Translations under genes and position numbers: made by a program
In this document: positions 34,314-46,100 of the stretch, in pieces
Numbering within the stretch: position 1 is the first letter of the stretch
Layout: each line of letters opens with the position of its first letter
The notes under the pieces: generated by a model
Database searches by the model: none
The model's input: only the letters and a program-made list of their open reading frames with translations
What the model was told of the DNA's origin: nothing
Source: Neurospora crassa OR74A
Taxonomy: Eukaryota; Ascomycota; Sordariomycetes; Sordariales; Sordariaceae
NCBI RefSeq assembly: GCF_000182925.2
Contig: NC_026506.1
Coordinates: 2,108,001 to 2,172,000, forward strand
Direction of reading: 5' to 3'
DNA: 64,000 bases

Positions 34314-36052
34314 TTAAGCCTTGATGGAGTATGTCCTCTTGAACATGTCATCAACGTTTTCGAGGTAGTAAGTGCCGGGCTCGAGAGTAGAGACCTCACC
34401 CTTGGGGGTGTAGTTCTTCTGGAGATGGGCCTGCTTGCGAAGGTCGCACATCTGTACAATCGTTAGCATCTTGACTAGTATTATTGAATTGGTTGAGTCA
34501 GTCGGGAATACTCACAGCATCGTAAGACTCAGGGGGAACGGCCCGGCGAGCCGCAAGTCTGGCGGGGAGGTTAAGAGTCTTGGCAAGCTTCTCGGTGCTG
34601 CCAGTAACGCGGAAAGAGCAGAAAGAGGCAGCGAGACCGGAGCCGTAAGAGAAGAGACCTATCCTCTTGCCCTCAAGTTGGGCGCTGTCGACGTGGCCAA
34701 TGATGGAGGCGAGACCGCCCCAGACGCTACCGCAGTACATGTTGCCGCAGAGGGTAGGGACCTGGATGGCGGGGTTGACGCGTTCCTGGAAGCGCTTCTT
34801 GGTGAGAGTCATGAAGGTCTTCTCAACGACCTTGTCGGTCAGGGACTTCTTGTAGTCCATGTCGCGAACCTCGGGAGGAACGTCGGCGAAGACGGGGCTC
34901 TCGGGGTTGGCGAGGTAGTCGTGGTAGAGGAGGCGAGCATACGACTTCTGAACGAGCTTGCAGGTAGGGGCGTGGAAGGCAAGGTAGTCGAAGCGGTCCA
35001 AGGGGGTCTTGGTGCTATCCTCAGAGTGGCCGTTAACACCATTGGTGAGGAGCTTCTCGCGCTGGTTGTAGGCGCGGTATGCGCCGTCAAGAGCCTCGGT
35101 GTAGCAGTTGACGGAGTAGTGGCCATCGACGTAGGGGTACTCGCTGGTCAAGTCGGGCTTGTAGAAATCGTAGGCGTGGGCCATGTAGCTGCCGCGGAGA
35201 CCGGGCTCGACGGCAATAGGGGCGTTAGGGCCAACAAGCATGGCGACACAGCCAGCACCACCGGTAGGGCGGGCATTACCCTTGGCGTAGAGGGCGATAT
35301 CACCGGCGACGACAATTGCGTCACGGCCGTCCCAAGCGGAAGACTCGATCCAGTTGACGGAGTTGAAGAAGGCGTTGGTACCACCGTAGCAGGCGTTGAT
35401 GGTGTCAACACCCTCGATGTTGGTGTTCTCGCCGAAAAGCTGCATCAGGACAGACTTGACGGACTTGGACTTGTCGAGAAGAGTTTCGGTACCGACCTCG
35501 AGGCGGCCGATTGTGTTGGTGTCGATCTCGTAGTTCTTGAGGAGGCGAGAGACGGCAGTCAAGGCAAGAGAGTAGATGTCTGGAAGGGCACATGGCAAGT
35601 CAGCCCCTGAACAGGCGCGTGGAAGTGGATCAGAATAGGAGGGAAGGGAAAAACTCACCCTCACGATCGTCGCAGAAAGCCATCTTGGTCTGGCCAAGAC
35701 CGATGGTGTACTTGCCCGTGCTAACGCCATCGAACTTTTCGAGCTCGGATTGCTCCACATACTAAAGTTAAGATGACAGCTGTCAGTCGATGTGCTTGGA
35801 ATGCGAGGCAGAGGCTGAGGGAGCAAAGTTCTGCAAAAAGCAGAATATGTGCTGGTGCTGCGATAGCTATACAGCGTTGCTGGGGGAATCTCGTGTGTTT
35901 CTTTGGATTGTTGCAAAAAGGGGGAGGGGCGTCATCCGGAGCTAACGCGGCCAGCGGGAGATGTGCGTGTACGGAGCGCGTGTTGGACGTACCTGGCTGG
36001 GGAAGTAGATTTCGATGGCCTTAATGCCAATGTTCTGGGGACGGGTAGCCAT
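34314..36052 (-). CDS. erg13: Hydroxymethylglutaryl-CoA synthase
   Basis: Four exons on the minus strand, 36052-35993, 35761-35659, 35579-34516 and 34451-34314, give 454 residues. Donors are GTACGT, GTGAGT and GTGAGT; acceptors TTTAG, TTCCAG and TACAG. The joined start reads [20 protein letters not shown], then [12 protein letters not shown] and [18 protein letters not shown]. The catalytic cysteine is in [11 protein letters not shown] (C118). Other blocks are [39 protein letters not shown]-like [32 protein letters not shown] and [16 protein letters not shown], then the tail [21 protein letters not shown]. The enzyme condenses acetyl-CoA and acetoacetyl-CoA to HMG-CoA in the cytosolic mevalonate pathway leading to ergosterol. 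All key residues are present and the length is normal. Confidence 0.97.
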
Positions 36053-39000
36053 CTTGTGCGGGCAATTGGGGCCTGGCGATGAAGGTCAAGGGGGGATTGA
36101 GGGAAGTGAGGAGGGGGAAGTAACGGAGGAGGAGAGGAAGAGGAGAGAAGGGCAAGAAAGCTGGAGGGAAAAAGAAGGAAGAGAAGATTGCCGTGTCCCG
36201 TTCAGGGGAGGGGTTGCTTTGAGAGATTGGGGGTCCTGGCGTCAAAAAGTGCCTGTGCTTCTTCCTGCCTACGGAGGGGTAGGTTTGGGGTTAGCGCGTG
36301 TCGTCCTAACTATCTTTCCACTTTGGCAGAGGCCATCTCGTCCCACGACCCAACCCCAACTTTGGCCCCCTTTTCACCGCTGTTTGTTGGCGCCGTTTGT
36401 GCCAGCGAGATCTCTTCTTCTTGACTCCCATCGAGAGGTCCAGAAGGCTGGGGTCACTTTTTGGGGTGCCAGGTGATTCCATTCTCAGCAGAAAAACACA
36501 GGTAGGGACGGAACCAAGGGACCTGCCAATCCTGCCACCACGCCAGTCCCACAGTCTAGTGTGCTCCTGCCAATGCTGCCGCCCCTGGATTGGGTTGCCC
36601 CTTTCCCATGTCTATCTTGACAACAAACCCAAGCTATCAGACTTTGGCCAAGCCGCCGCAACCACGCCCAACAAAAAAGGCGTGGACCGAGCTTCTCCGG
36701 CGCCGGCACCTTGGACTGGCTGGTGGACAGGGGGGGATGGGTGATGTGCAAAGAGTCATTGATGGGTTATTGCCGATTTTGGATATACACACCTTTTCTG
36801 GTTGATATCTCGATCGAGGATCAAGATGTGACGTCTTTTGCTGTTCGTCTTAGGGATCAAACCTGAAGAAGGATGGAAAGAAGAAATCTAAACAAGAAGA
36901 GATCCAAAACCAGCTGAGGATGGGGGGGGGGACATTGGAGGTTCATATAGCATTCACTGTTCCTCGAGAACGGCCACTTGCTGGCAAGGGAACAATGCGT
37001 AAAAAGGGGTCCAGACAATGCCAATCGAGCGTGGCTCCCGACCAAGCCAAGGCCATCTACTGCACGACCAGCGATACTCAAAGCTGGCCGGGACAAGGGT
37101 ATTGATGGGTCGCAGATGGATTTGAAGGACGATGTCGGAGAATCCTCACCAAAAGGGTTGCATTCACGTCAAGAGGACATCTGTTTTTTTTTGTTTTTTT
37201 TTGTGGGTTTGGGATAATGTGGGCGAACCGCAGCATACGTTGGAAGGGAAGCCATCACCGGGTAAGCTGCCTCAGTTGGAGCAGTCACAGGAAGCAAGCA
37301 CGGGCGGTTAGGCCACCTGCCACTTTAACAGATGCCTACGCGCACCTACCTACTTCTACTTGTACCAATGCAATCCAAAGAGAAACTTCAACCAACGTAA
37401 ATTCCAGTCCAACTTTGAAGAGCCTCAGGTCTTGAAAGAGGTGGCGGGTTGGACGGAAAAAACCTGTGACAAAAGCGTTAGTACTGTTCTTGGTATCTTC
37501 AATTTTTGCTCATTTCAATGGTACCTTGTCTGGTTAACACGCCTATCCTAAAGTCCGGAATCCGGGTTCGAACTTTGAAGCCTTCAACCTCTTGTTTTTC
37601 TTCTTTGATAATTTTTCTTCTTTTGCTCCTTTGTATTTTATGTCGTTATATGACGAAATAATCAACAGCGAAAAACGTCTGGTTTCCTTCATTGTAATGA
37701 GGATATGTGTGATTTCGTACGACTGACGTTGAGGCCAAAGTTTGCGAAAATGCAAGTTCAGATTTTTCTTCGGATTTTCTTCCGAATTTTATTCAGCGAT
37801 GATGTAAGGGGTGCAACACAGTTGACACAGATGATAGCCAAAGGAATAACAAACGTCCTTGCTGTGCTTGCTGTGCTTGTGCCGTGCATGCCCTTTGTTG
37901 CTGCCCCTCGATGCACGGCGCCTTTCAGAGGTCAACATGACATGTAAACAAATGCAGCCCCAACCCCCAGCTTCCTTTTCCCACTTCTTCAAGTTCCCAC
38001 CCCACCTCCGATATCTTCCTCGAACATGATCTTCAGTCCGGCCTCGGGGCCCCTTCACATCTTTGATAAATGATACCTTCGAAAATAAGTTCCGGGCACT
38101 TCCTAAGGGAAGAATTCCTAGGTGACTCCGGTCGATGTGCTTTCAGAATATTATGTCCTTATCACAGTTCTGTAACGGTCTCTAAGTATACTGGCTAAAG
38201 GAGCTGTATTGAGCTGGTTATGTTCACTTTGCTTTTACGACCATGTCGTGCGGGAACACTCTCCTGCTACGGAGCTCCACCGGCGAGTTATCAGATCTTG
38301 CTCTCCTTGCTCGTCCCAGTAACAGTGGGCGTTCCTCAGCTGCGCAACACGAGAAGAGTGGAAACGTGGAAGGTGTGAGTGGAAAGGAAGTGGAGATTCT
38401 GCCCACTTTACATCTCACACACAGACATACAGTACGGATGAAAATCTGATAACAGTCTGTCGCCCGGTCGTTGGCATGGATGGGACGGATCTTGGTGGAG
38501 TTTCTGGCGGCTCGGATCGTGGAGATGCGATGAACGTTGTCTGTGCTTGTTTTGTTCAGTGGAGTCAGTATGGAAACTGAGCAAAAGTAATTCTTTTATT
38601 GTTCTCGCTTTAGGCTCAGTATCTTTGTGATGATTTGCGAGCCTTCTCGTATCATATCCCTCAAGATCGGACGTCTAGAGTATCATCTGCTCTCGAAACT
38701 GCAAACGTGCAAATGGGGCATGAGTGAAAATGATTGGTGAAAGCTTGTCACACCGCCCACCGCGCTGCAGAAACCGTTCGACAGACGAGACACACACAAG
38801 ACATTCCCGTGGACGGGACGGCAGTGTCACCCATCTTCATCAGGCACACTCGCATGTAGTGTAACTGCTGAAGATATGTCTAACAATCTCCTCCAATGGC
38901 GTGGCTGAAGCTGTCGTGGGCCTGTAACTAGGTACATACTGGCTACGTGCCATTATTTACTTTTCAACACCATTTTGGGAGGGAAAATATGACTGCGCCC

Positions 39001-40043
39001 TTTACAATCTCGCCTCGTTACCTGTCATCGCGGGTCGTTATCCAGGCTCAATTTCGAGCTTTGCTTTGAGTTGTATGACCAGCTCATTCTCACCACCAGC
39101 CTTTGCTTTTCACATAGCGTCCATATCCCTCTTATCCTCGTTGCCTAAAGCTACCAACCTCATACTGGATACTGCTCCCCCTATCATCATCCTCACACTC
39201 AGCATCGCACGGAAAAATGTTACTGTAGGGTGTCATCCGAAGTGTGTCGCCATCGGGCAATCATCACAAGTTCTCTCACGCTCGGAACTTTGCAAGTCAG
39301 GAATGTCGCCGGTTCTCGGCCGATTCATATATCCTCTTCCATTCCTTCCATTGCAGTGCGACAAGAAACGTAGCCCCGACGGAGAATCAGAAAAGACAAC
39401 CTCTCAACTGTTGCCCTCACTCCGACTTGGCTGCGCCGCTCGGCGTGCAAGTTGTTCCGCTATGGTGAGACCGCGTTACATACCTACATACATAGCCACA
39501 TGGGTCGAGGGACCGGGATGCACAGTACACTCGTATGGAGTCCATGGTGGAGCTACATACATAACGAACTTGGCCGAGCGTTTCGCCAAGATTTGATACA
39601 CTACACTAGAACTACGCAGTATCATCGTGAACCAAGATGGGTCCCCTTTCGAAGAAGACGATGATGCTGAACAGATGAAGGAGTATGTCGCACATGAAGA
39701 GACGTGCCTATGGTAATACCATGATTCGCTATGATGGTGAATAATATTCGAACTATTCGATGGACACAAATGGGGATATTTACACATGTCGATCATCCCG
39801 TTAAGAATGCAAAGAAACATACGTTCCAGTATGGGATTCTCCATTTCAACCAGTCGCGCCGGTGAACATTGATAACACTTTACCTACCCACGCTACTCCA
39901 GGCTGCCACCCCTTCCAAGAACCAAAAGAAATTGATAATAAAAGGAATAATAGAATGAAGGCGAACAACAGTGCAAACGGACACATTGATCACAATAAAC
40001 TGCCCACATCCTCACTATCCATTCCTACCTCTACTGATGATCC
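36053..40043. other. Gene desert, 4.0 kb
   Basis: The left side carries the HMG-CoA synthase promoter: A/G-rich at 36100-36200 on the plus strand, so T/C-rich in the direction of that gene. The right side is downstream of the BRCT gene. At about 37516-37576 there is an eroded tRNA-like stretch with a B-box-like GGGTTCGAA but no matching acceptor or T-stem. Open frames such as 39066-39596 look random. Nothing else is supported. Confidence 0.4.
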
Positions 40044-42713
40044 TCAGAATGGCGGATTCTCAGCAAAGTACCTAACCGCCAAATACCTAGGATCAAACGT
40101 CAACTCCTGCTTCATTGCCACATCCAACAACCAATCCGACACCACAATCCTCGGTTCCATGTTCCCCTTCTTCGCCATCTCCTCAAACTTGGGCCACAGC
40201 GCCTTCTCAGCCGGGCTAGGAGACGTTAACAAGTAAACTGGATCAGGCGGTGCCCCTCCATCTTCCTCGGGCGTAGTGGGCTTGATCACCGACCCACCGC
40301 GCCCACGGAAAACCCTGAAGATGGCACCGTTGGCCTCGGCAATGGTCTGGTAGCTCTGGACTCCATTCTTGATCTCCTCTGTGCAGAAGACGGGCACGCC
40401 CCAGAGAAGGCGGCCGCGATTGGCGCGGGCGCGAGAGATGGCTGTCTGGAGGGTGACGCCAAAACGGTCTTCGCTTTCCTTGTCGACAAGCAGGTAGTCC
40501 TTGGGGGGCAAAACCTTGCCGGCTTCGACGCAGGCGGTGACATAGTCGGACGAGATGATATCGGGGCCGCGAGCCAGACAACGGAGAAACTTCATAGTTC
40601 TAACCATACGCGGTGCGGCGAGGTAGTCGCAGGGAACATTGTCTTGGACGATCTGTATGCCCATAGAGCGCAGTTTTCGCTGGTGAAAAGGTTAGTTTGG
40701 CAATATAATGCACGTGTCAGGCTAAAGTGATCACTCACCCTGTCCGCCTCCTCTCGCATCTTGTCGTTTACCCATCTCTTGTAGCCGGTCAAGCAGATGC
40801 GCATCTCTGGGCTTGACGAGACCCTAGCCTTCTTGGCCGGACGCTTCTGTTCCGTCTCGTCCTCCTCGCCCCCGTCTTCGGCTGGACTTGACTCCTTTGC
40901 GGCCCGATCCCGGTCAATCTGGTCTGCTGCCCGCTTGCCGCCCCACGGACCATCCTTCGCTGTGCGCTTCTTCTCCTTCTCATACAGAGCGATATCTGGT
41001 GCCAGTTGGTGGAGCTTGGACAACGCCTTATCTTTGGCGCTCCGGCTACCGCTGGACATGACTGATGGTGTGTCATTTTCCTTTCCACGTGTAGTCCGGG
41101 TGGTCTTTGCTGGTGTTTGGATATTTTGCTTATTCTGCGCCCCTCGTGGTGGTTTAATGGCTGTCTTTCCACCAAGTGGACTCGATTTGTTCGCGGTTCC
41201 GGCGTCGGTCTCTGCCAAATTGGAGGCATACACGTTCTTGTTCGCAGCGTCATTTGCCTTGCGCCTTTTCTTCGCTGCCGTGCTGAGTACTTCTTCGCCA
41301 CCAGGGAAATACACCTCGCGCAGCCTCTGTTCGTCGAAAAAGGTGCTGCCAATGATCTCGCCTAGATTTGTCCTAGGCGGGAAGTGTTGGTACCTGGGGT
41401 TAGAAAAGGTCTGGACTTCGCACTTGGCGTAGCTGTCTTCTATCCAAAGATGGTTGATAATCTCAATGTTCCATTCCTTGGCTGCCTCACACTTCTCACC
41501 ATTCATCCGAGCCGTGATCAGGTGGGTATTGTCGGCCTTCATGGTCTTGGTGTATGTTGCGCCCGCCGCAGTAATGAGATTTTCGAGGTAGACTCTAGCG
41601 TCACCCCCGTAGTTCGATAGTGTGATCTTCATGCCCGTGAATCCAGGAATCCCGTCTCGCGGTATCGGGTAGTGCAGAAGTCGTCGTGTAGGCCTCGTCC
41701 ATTCATTATGTACGATGAGGTAGTAGAGCCACGCAAGGTTGCCCACGTCTTTCCCTTGCTGTGCCGCCCGTATATACTCATCCCCGTCGCGATACTGACA
41801 CACATACATATCGCATGCATCAACATCATTCACGACCTCGCCGTCGCTTTGCTCGATCAGATTGTTCAAGATGTTCCGCAGCCGGGCGTTGATAGGGAGA
41901 TCTTGAGATATCATGACCTTCTTCTGAGCGAAGACAACAATCTTTTCCCTCTCCCTCCCCGGCATTGCAGCACTAGGTATAACGGACGTGGCACCTTCCA
42001 CGGCCTCGCTCGGTGGGATTGTGATGTCTTCGTCGGGCCCTGTGCGCAAGATCTCGGGATTGGGGAGCATATAAGGTGCCTCGCTGATTCGCCTCCCTAG
42101 CCTAAAGCAGTCATCGAACCAGTGTGGAAGGACAATCTTGCACTTGGGGTTCTTCTTCTGGGCCTCCTGGCATTTTTCGTGGTCCATGGACAGGGCGCAA
42201 ATATGGGTGGTTTGACGCGTCAGGTCCTTTGATTCCATACCACCAAGCGCCATGGTCGCACCGATAATGGTCTCCTTGTCGGACTCGGGAATGTCGGCAC
42301 AGGTGAGGATGACGTTGGAGAAGATCATTCTAGGATCGGGCGAGTACGGCCTCACTTGGGCGACCTTATTCCGTGCGAGCGTGATCTTGATCCAGTTGGA
42401 GTTGACGACGGGGATCATGTATTGGAGGGCATCGTGGTATTGCTCGAAGTCGATCGTGTTCGAGACAATATGGGTCGCGTGTTCCAGAGGAATTTTGCCA
42501 TCTTTGGTTGGCTCGAGAAGTTGGGCGCCATGCTTGTGTACAAGCTTGGAAAACTACAGATTGCTGAGGTGTTTAGGAGGTTGTGGATCGCGCATCAGGT
42601 AGAGTAAAGGGAAGACATACTTCTGAGATGAGACTAGCCGACAGTGACTTGCTTTGCACAAAGTAGATGGAGCAGCCATCGAGCAGACCCGGCTTCTCGT
42701 TTTCTCCGGCCAT
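40044..42713 (-). CDS. brc1: Multi-BRCT DNA-damage protein, Rtt107/Brc1-like
   Basis: Three exons on the minus strand, 42713-42621, 42553-40739 and 40679-40044, give 847 residues; donors GTATGT and GTGAGT, acceptors TGTAG and ACCAG. The first BRCT spans the first intron (LLDGCSIYFVQSKSLSASLISE then FSKLVHKHGAQLL). Further BRCT-type segments follow, marked by FSNVILTCADIPESDKETI with IVLPHWFDDCFRLGRRI, by REKIVVFAQKKVMISQD, and by GFTGMKITLSNYGGDARVYLENLI with INHLWIEDSYAKCE. A basic, disordered linker (about residues 400-595) holds many S/T and KKARVSSSPE. Two C-terminal BRCTs start near MRICLTGYKRWVN, with IISSDYVTACVEAG and RIVVSDWLLD. This 4+2 arrangement is that of S. cerevisiae Rtt107 and S. 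pombe Brc1, scaffolds that bind gamma-H2A through the last pair and link Smc5/6 and Slx4. I did not check the phosphate-binding residues individually. Confidence 0.9.
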
Positions 42714-43937
42714 TTTGGCGATGTAAACGCGGTTTCGCTGGACTGATGATGATACAGGTTCTACAGGAAGCGTCGAAGCGCCGAGTCTTGAGTCGAGTCT
42801 GTCTAGTCGAGTTCCATGGGCGAATTGTGGCCAAAAGTGAGGGTGGTGGTTTGCAAAAGCGACAGGGACAGATGCAACTTGGCGATGCACCAGTGGTTGA
42901 GTGTTGATTGGAAGAACGGTCAACGGTCCTTTTGTTTGTCTCGTCCATGCCACTGGCAAATTGGAGCCACTGCAGGCGACGCGATCGGAAAAAGCCAGGG
43001 TGGGGCCATGACGCGAACTAGGCACGCTGTATCACATGACCGTGTAATTACCCTGTTGCTGCAGTTTGATGGATTGCCGTATCTTATCGATTTCGTTGTG
43101 TCCGAGCAAGTAGTGTACTTGCATCTCCCCGCTTTCCATGTTGGTGTTCGGTATTGAAGATGTGACACTTTCGACAACTTCGACAAGCCACGAACTACTA
43201 CACTAGCAAAAAACCCCGAAAAAGTTACCACAGTGGATCTTTGTTGAATCTGGAAGAGGTGAGGTTGGTTGGTCACTTTTTATCTATTTGAGACTAGCCC
43301 TTTTTTCTATCATTGTCTTATGGCCGTGCCTGGTACGTACCCGACTTACACGCTGACTAGAATAATTAGAGGTAAATTCCAGTTTGGTGGATTGCCGATC
43401 ACCGCTACAACCATAAAAGAGCGTTGGTATAACGCCAAGCACTACTGGCGAGCGATAGTCATATATGTAGGTAGTGTCTTCGTTATCCAATTCAGAGATG
43501 TTTCTCAATTATAAACAGCGGGTTATTGAGAGTTGGTACTGTAGGGTATCACACAATGGAACCCGGAGGTCGATTTCCGGGCTAGGTAGTTACAGTCGCT
43601 ACCACAACAGCCGGCGCCACGATGGCTTTCAGTTGTGCCTCGGCAACCTGGCCCGTAACAGTCGGCTCTGTAACCCTTGAACAACCCCACGATCGACAAC
43701 CCCGGAGATTTAGTTAACACTTTCCTTGTTTGATCTCTCTGTGAACCCCGTTTGGTCGTACTACCGGAATCTCCTTAGTCCGACTCGTCAGTTTCGGCAT
43801 CATCCCAGAGTTATTGTTTGTCCCATCTGATCGGCACGCCTAAAGTGTGACAAGACAACTACTTTACATATCAGCTTAACTCAAACACCAGCGGTTATCA
43901 GAGCAGGCAGTCAATCCATAGCTGGTATACCGCCACA
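42714..43937. other. Divergent promoter region, 1.2 kb
   Basis: This lies between the BRCT gene (minus) and the hydrolase (plus). At about 43548-43572 a perfect 6-bp stem, CCCGGA/TCCGGG, encloses a GGTCGATT loop, resembling a tRNA T-arm, but upstream arms cannot be folded convincingly. No gene is called. Confidence 0.45.
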
Positions 43938-45245
43938 ATGGCTTCCTCCTTCATCATCAAGGAGCACAAAGTCGAAGGTCAACACATCCGTGAGTATGCC
44001 CGAGCTACTGCCAACTCCCAAGAAGAGGTCCTGTATCTCTCCGTAAAGCAATACATGCCCAAGAGCAACCCCAATCCTCAACCGGGCGACCTGACCATCA
44101 TCGGTGCTCATGCCAATGGCTTTGTTAAGGTCAGTTATTCTCACTAACAAGAGCTACACCCAAGTTTGTGTTTGGCATTCACTAATTCCAATCTATAGGA
44201 ACTTTACGAGCCCCTCTGGGAAGACCTGCTCAGGGCCCTCTCCGCCCGCGGCATCAGAATCCGCTCCATCTTCATCGCCGACGCCGCCTGGCAAGGCCAA
44301 TCCGGACTTATCAACGAGTCCAGTCTAGGCAACGACCCATCCTGGTATGACCACGCGCGTGACCTCCTCTGCGTCGTCAACGCTTTGCGGCGTGAGATGC
44401 CGCGCCCGCTAGTCGGAATCGGCCACTCCTTTGGCGGCAACACCATTGCCTCTTTGTCGCTAATGCACCCTCGCCTCTTTTCTTCTCTGGTCCTGCTTGA
44501 CCCGGTCATCTCTAAATTTGCTAAGCGCGGTCCCTCCTACGGCTTCCTGCCTATGAAGCAGTCAGCCTATCGGCGGGACGTCTGGCCTTCGCGACAGGCA
44601 GCCGCTGAGGGGTTCAAGAAGAACAAGTTCTATCAGACTTGGGACCCAAGATGTCTCGAGGTGTTGATCAGCCATGGCCTGCACCAGGTTTCTCCAGAAA
44701 AGGAGGAAGTGACGCTCACGACGTCCAAACATCAAGAGTGCTTCACCTATTACCGCCCTAAGAAACAAGATCAACCGGTGCCGGACTTGCCCCCGGATCA
44801 GGCTGTTGATCCCAACTTTCAGTTTTATCGCGCCGAGGCCATGATGACTACGCACTTTTTGCCGCACCTGCGCCCCGGTGTGCTTTATGTGTTTGGATCC
44901 ACGTCCGACGTCTGTCCTCCTGATACCCGCGAGGAGAAGCTGGAGCTTACGGGCACGGGGTGGAACGGTAGTGGCGGAGCGAAGGCGGGCAGGGTGGAGG
45001 TACGCACCGTGGAAGGGTTCGGGCATTTGGTGCCGATGGAGGCGACCACCAGGTGTGCGGAGGAGGCGGCCGAGTTCATTGCTAAGGATTTGGAGAAGGT
45101 GTGGAGGAAGGAGGATGAGGACTTCAGGAAGGTTTGGAAGTATAAGGAGGGGACAGAGAAGAGGGTGCTCAGTAAGGATTTTTTGGAGTTGATGGGACCG
45201 CCGCCGGGGAGGAAGAAGACAGGGAAGGAGGAGGCGAAGTTGTGA
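43938..45245 (+). CDS. Alpha/beta hydrolase with a peroxisomal targeting C-terminus
   Basis: Two exons, 43938-44129 and 44199-45245, give 412 residues; donor GTCAGT, acceptor CTATAG. The fold markers are in order: oxyanion-side TIIGAHANGFVKELYEPLW, nucleophile elbow GIGHSFGGNT (S141), the acid probably in FGSTSDVCPPD (D301) and the catalytic His in EGFGHLVPME (H340). A long cap region lies between. The protein ends GKEEAKL, and AKL fits the PTS1 consensus [SAC]-[KRH]-L, so import into peroxisomes is likely. The overall pattern resembles the yeast peroxisomal lipase Lpx1 and the fungal AKT2-like hydrolases, which also end in PTS1 signals. The substrate is unknown; an acyl ester or CoA ester is a reasonable guess. 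No secondary-metabolite genes are adjacent. Confidence 0.9.
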
Positions 45246-46100
45246 GTTGTGAAATGGGGTGCCTCGTATCCTTTTCGTCAGTGGTTGTGCGTTAGCCAAG
45301 TTTTTTTTTCTTTCTTTTTTTTTTTTCAATTTCCTGCGAGCTTCTTCGCTATCAGCCTTCTACAATCTGCATCTTCCTGCGCCATCTTAGTGACGGCTGT
45401 GAGCGTCTGGGATGATTGGTATCATATAGGTCATTCTCGGTACCGATCCGCCAATTTTGTCATTATCATTATTATTATTATTATCATTTCTTTTTAGCTC
45501 CTTCCATACACACCCTTTTTACCTATCCAGGGGAGACAGATACTCACCCTGAACTGGGTTCGTCCACTGATACAGGTCTCGATGTTTATCACTGGACCAA
45601 CAAGCCAATATAGTATGCACTTCCGAGTTGCGAGTTCTGCTGGCAAGCCGGAACTCGTTCCATCTTTTGTGGATTTGGCCGATCTGGTCATTGTGTACAC
45701 CAGGCCTGTGGTACTGTCCGTCGTTTCAGTAATGATGCTATGTGGCAGCGGAAAGATGACCCTCTATGTATCGCATGCGCTCTATGTGCTGCGAGATTGT
45801 ATGAATTGATGATAGTGGAGAGTGGGCTTCAGCTGTCGTTGTACGGTGGTGATATTGCTTAAGACATCGACAGCCCTCACGGAACTCGACAGGAACAGAC
45901 TGTGCCTAGTCCGAAAATCCGGTTGTGGAATTCTTCTCAGTAATCATGCCGCAGACGGCACGTTATGTGAGTTCCACGTTTACGCCACATTGAAGGTGTA
46001 TGTAAGCTCTTTTGAAAGATGGAACTTCACATGTCGAAATCAAGTTGTATGAATCGCCGCCCTGGTCACGCAATACCAACTGAACCGCTAACAGTGACGC
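45246..46100. other. Convergent 3' region between the hydrolase and ALG13
   Basis: About 850 bases. It contains T-runs near 45300-45328 and an ATT microsatellite at 45462-45488. No gene is visible; short frames here are not supported. Confidence 0.45.
45462..45488. repeat. ATT/ATC trinucleotide repeat
   Basis: A short run of ATT units with two ATC variants in the 3' intergenic region of the hydrolase gene. Confidence 0.75.

Noticed and set aside
34435-35610. 391-codon open frame on the plus strand, antisense to HMG-CoA synthase
   Set aside because: It mirrors the strongly biased codons of the real gene. The encoded protein is a low-complexity V/G/E/A mixture, and the minus-strand gene has all catalytic motifs.
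37516-37576. tRNA-like stretch with GGTTAACACG and GGGTTCGAA
   Set aside because: The T-stem and acceptor do not pair and the A-box mismatches at several key bases, so at best it is an eroded relic.
39066-39596. 176-codon frame in the 4 kb desert
   Set aside because: It begins at TTG, has a random mix of residues and no splice-linked extension.
43528-43590. T-arm-like hairpin CCCGGA-GGTCGATT-TCCGGG
   Set aside because: No matching D-arm, anticodon arm or acceptor stem could be drawn around it.
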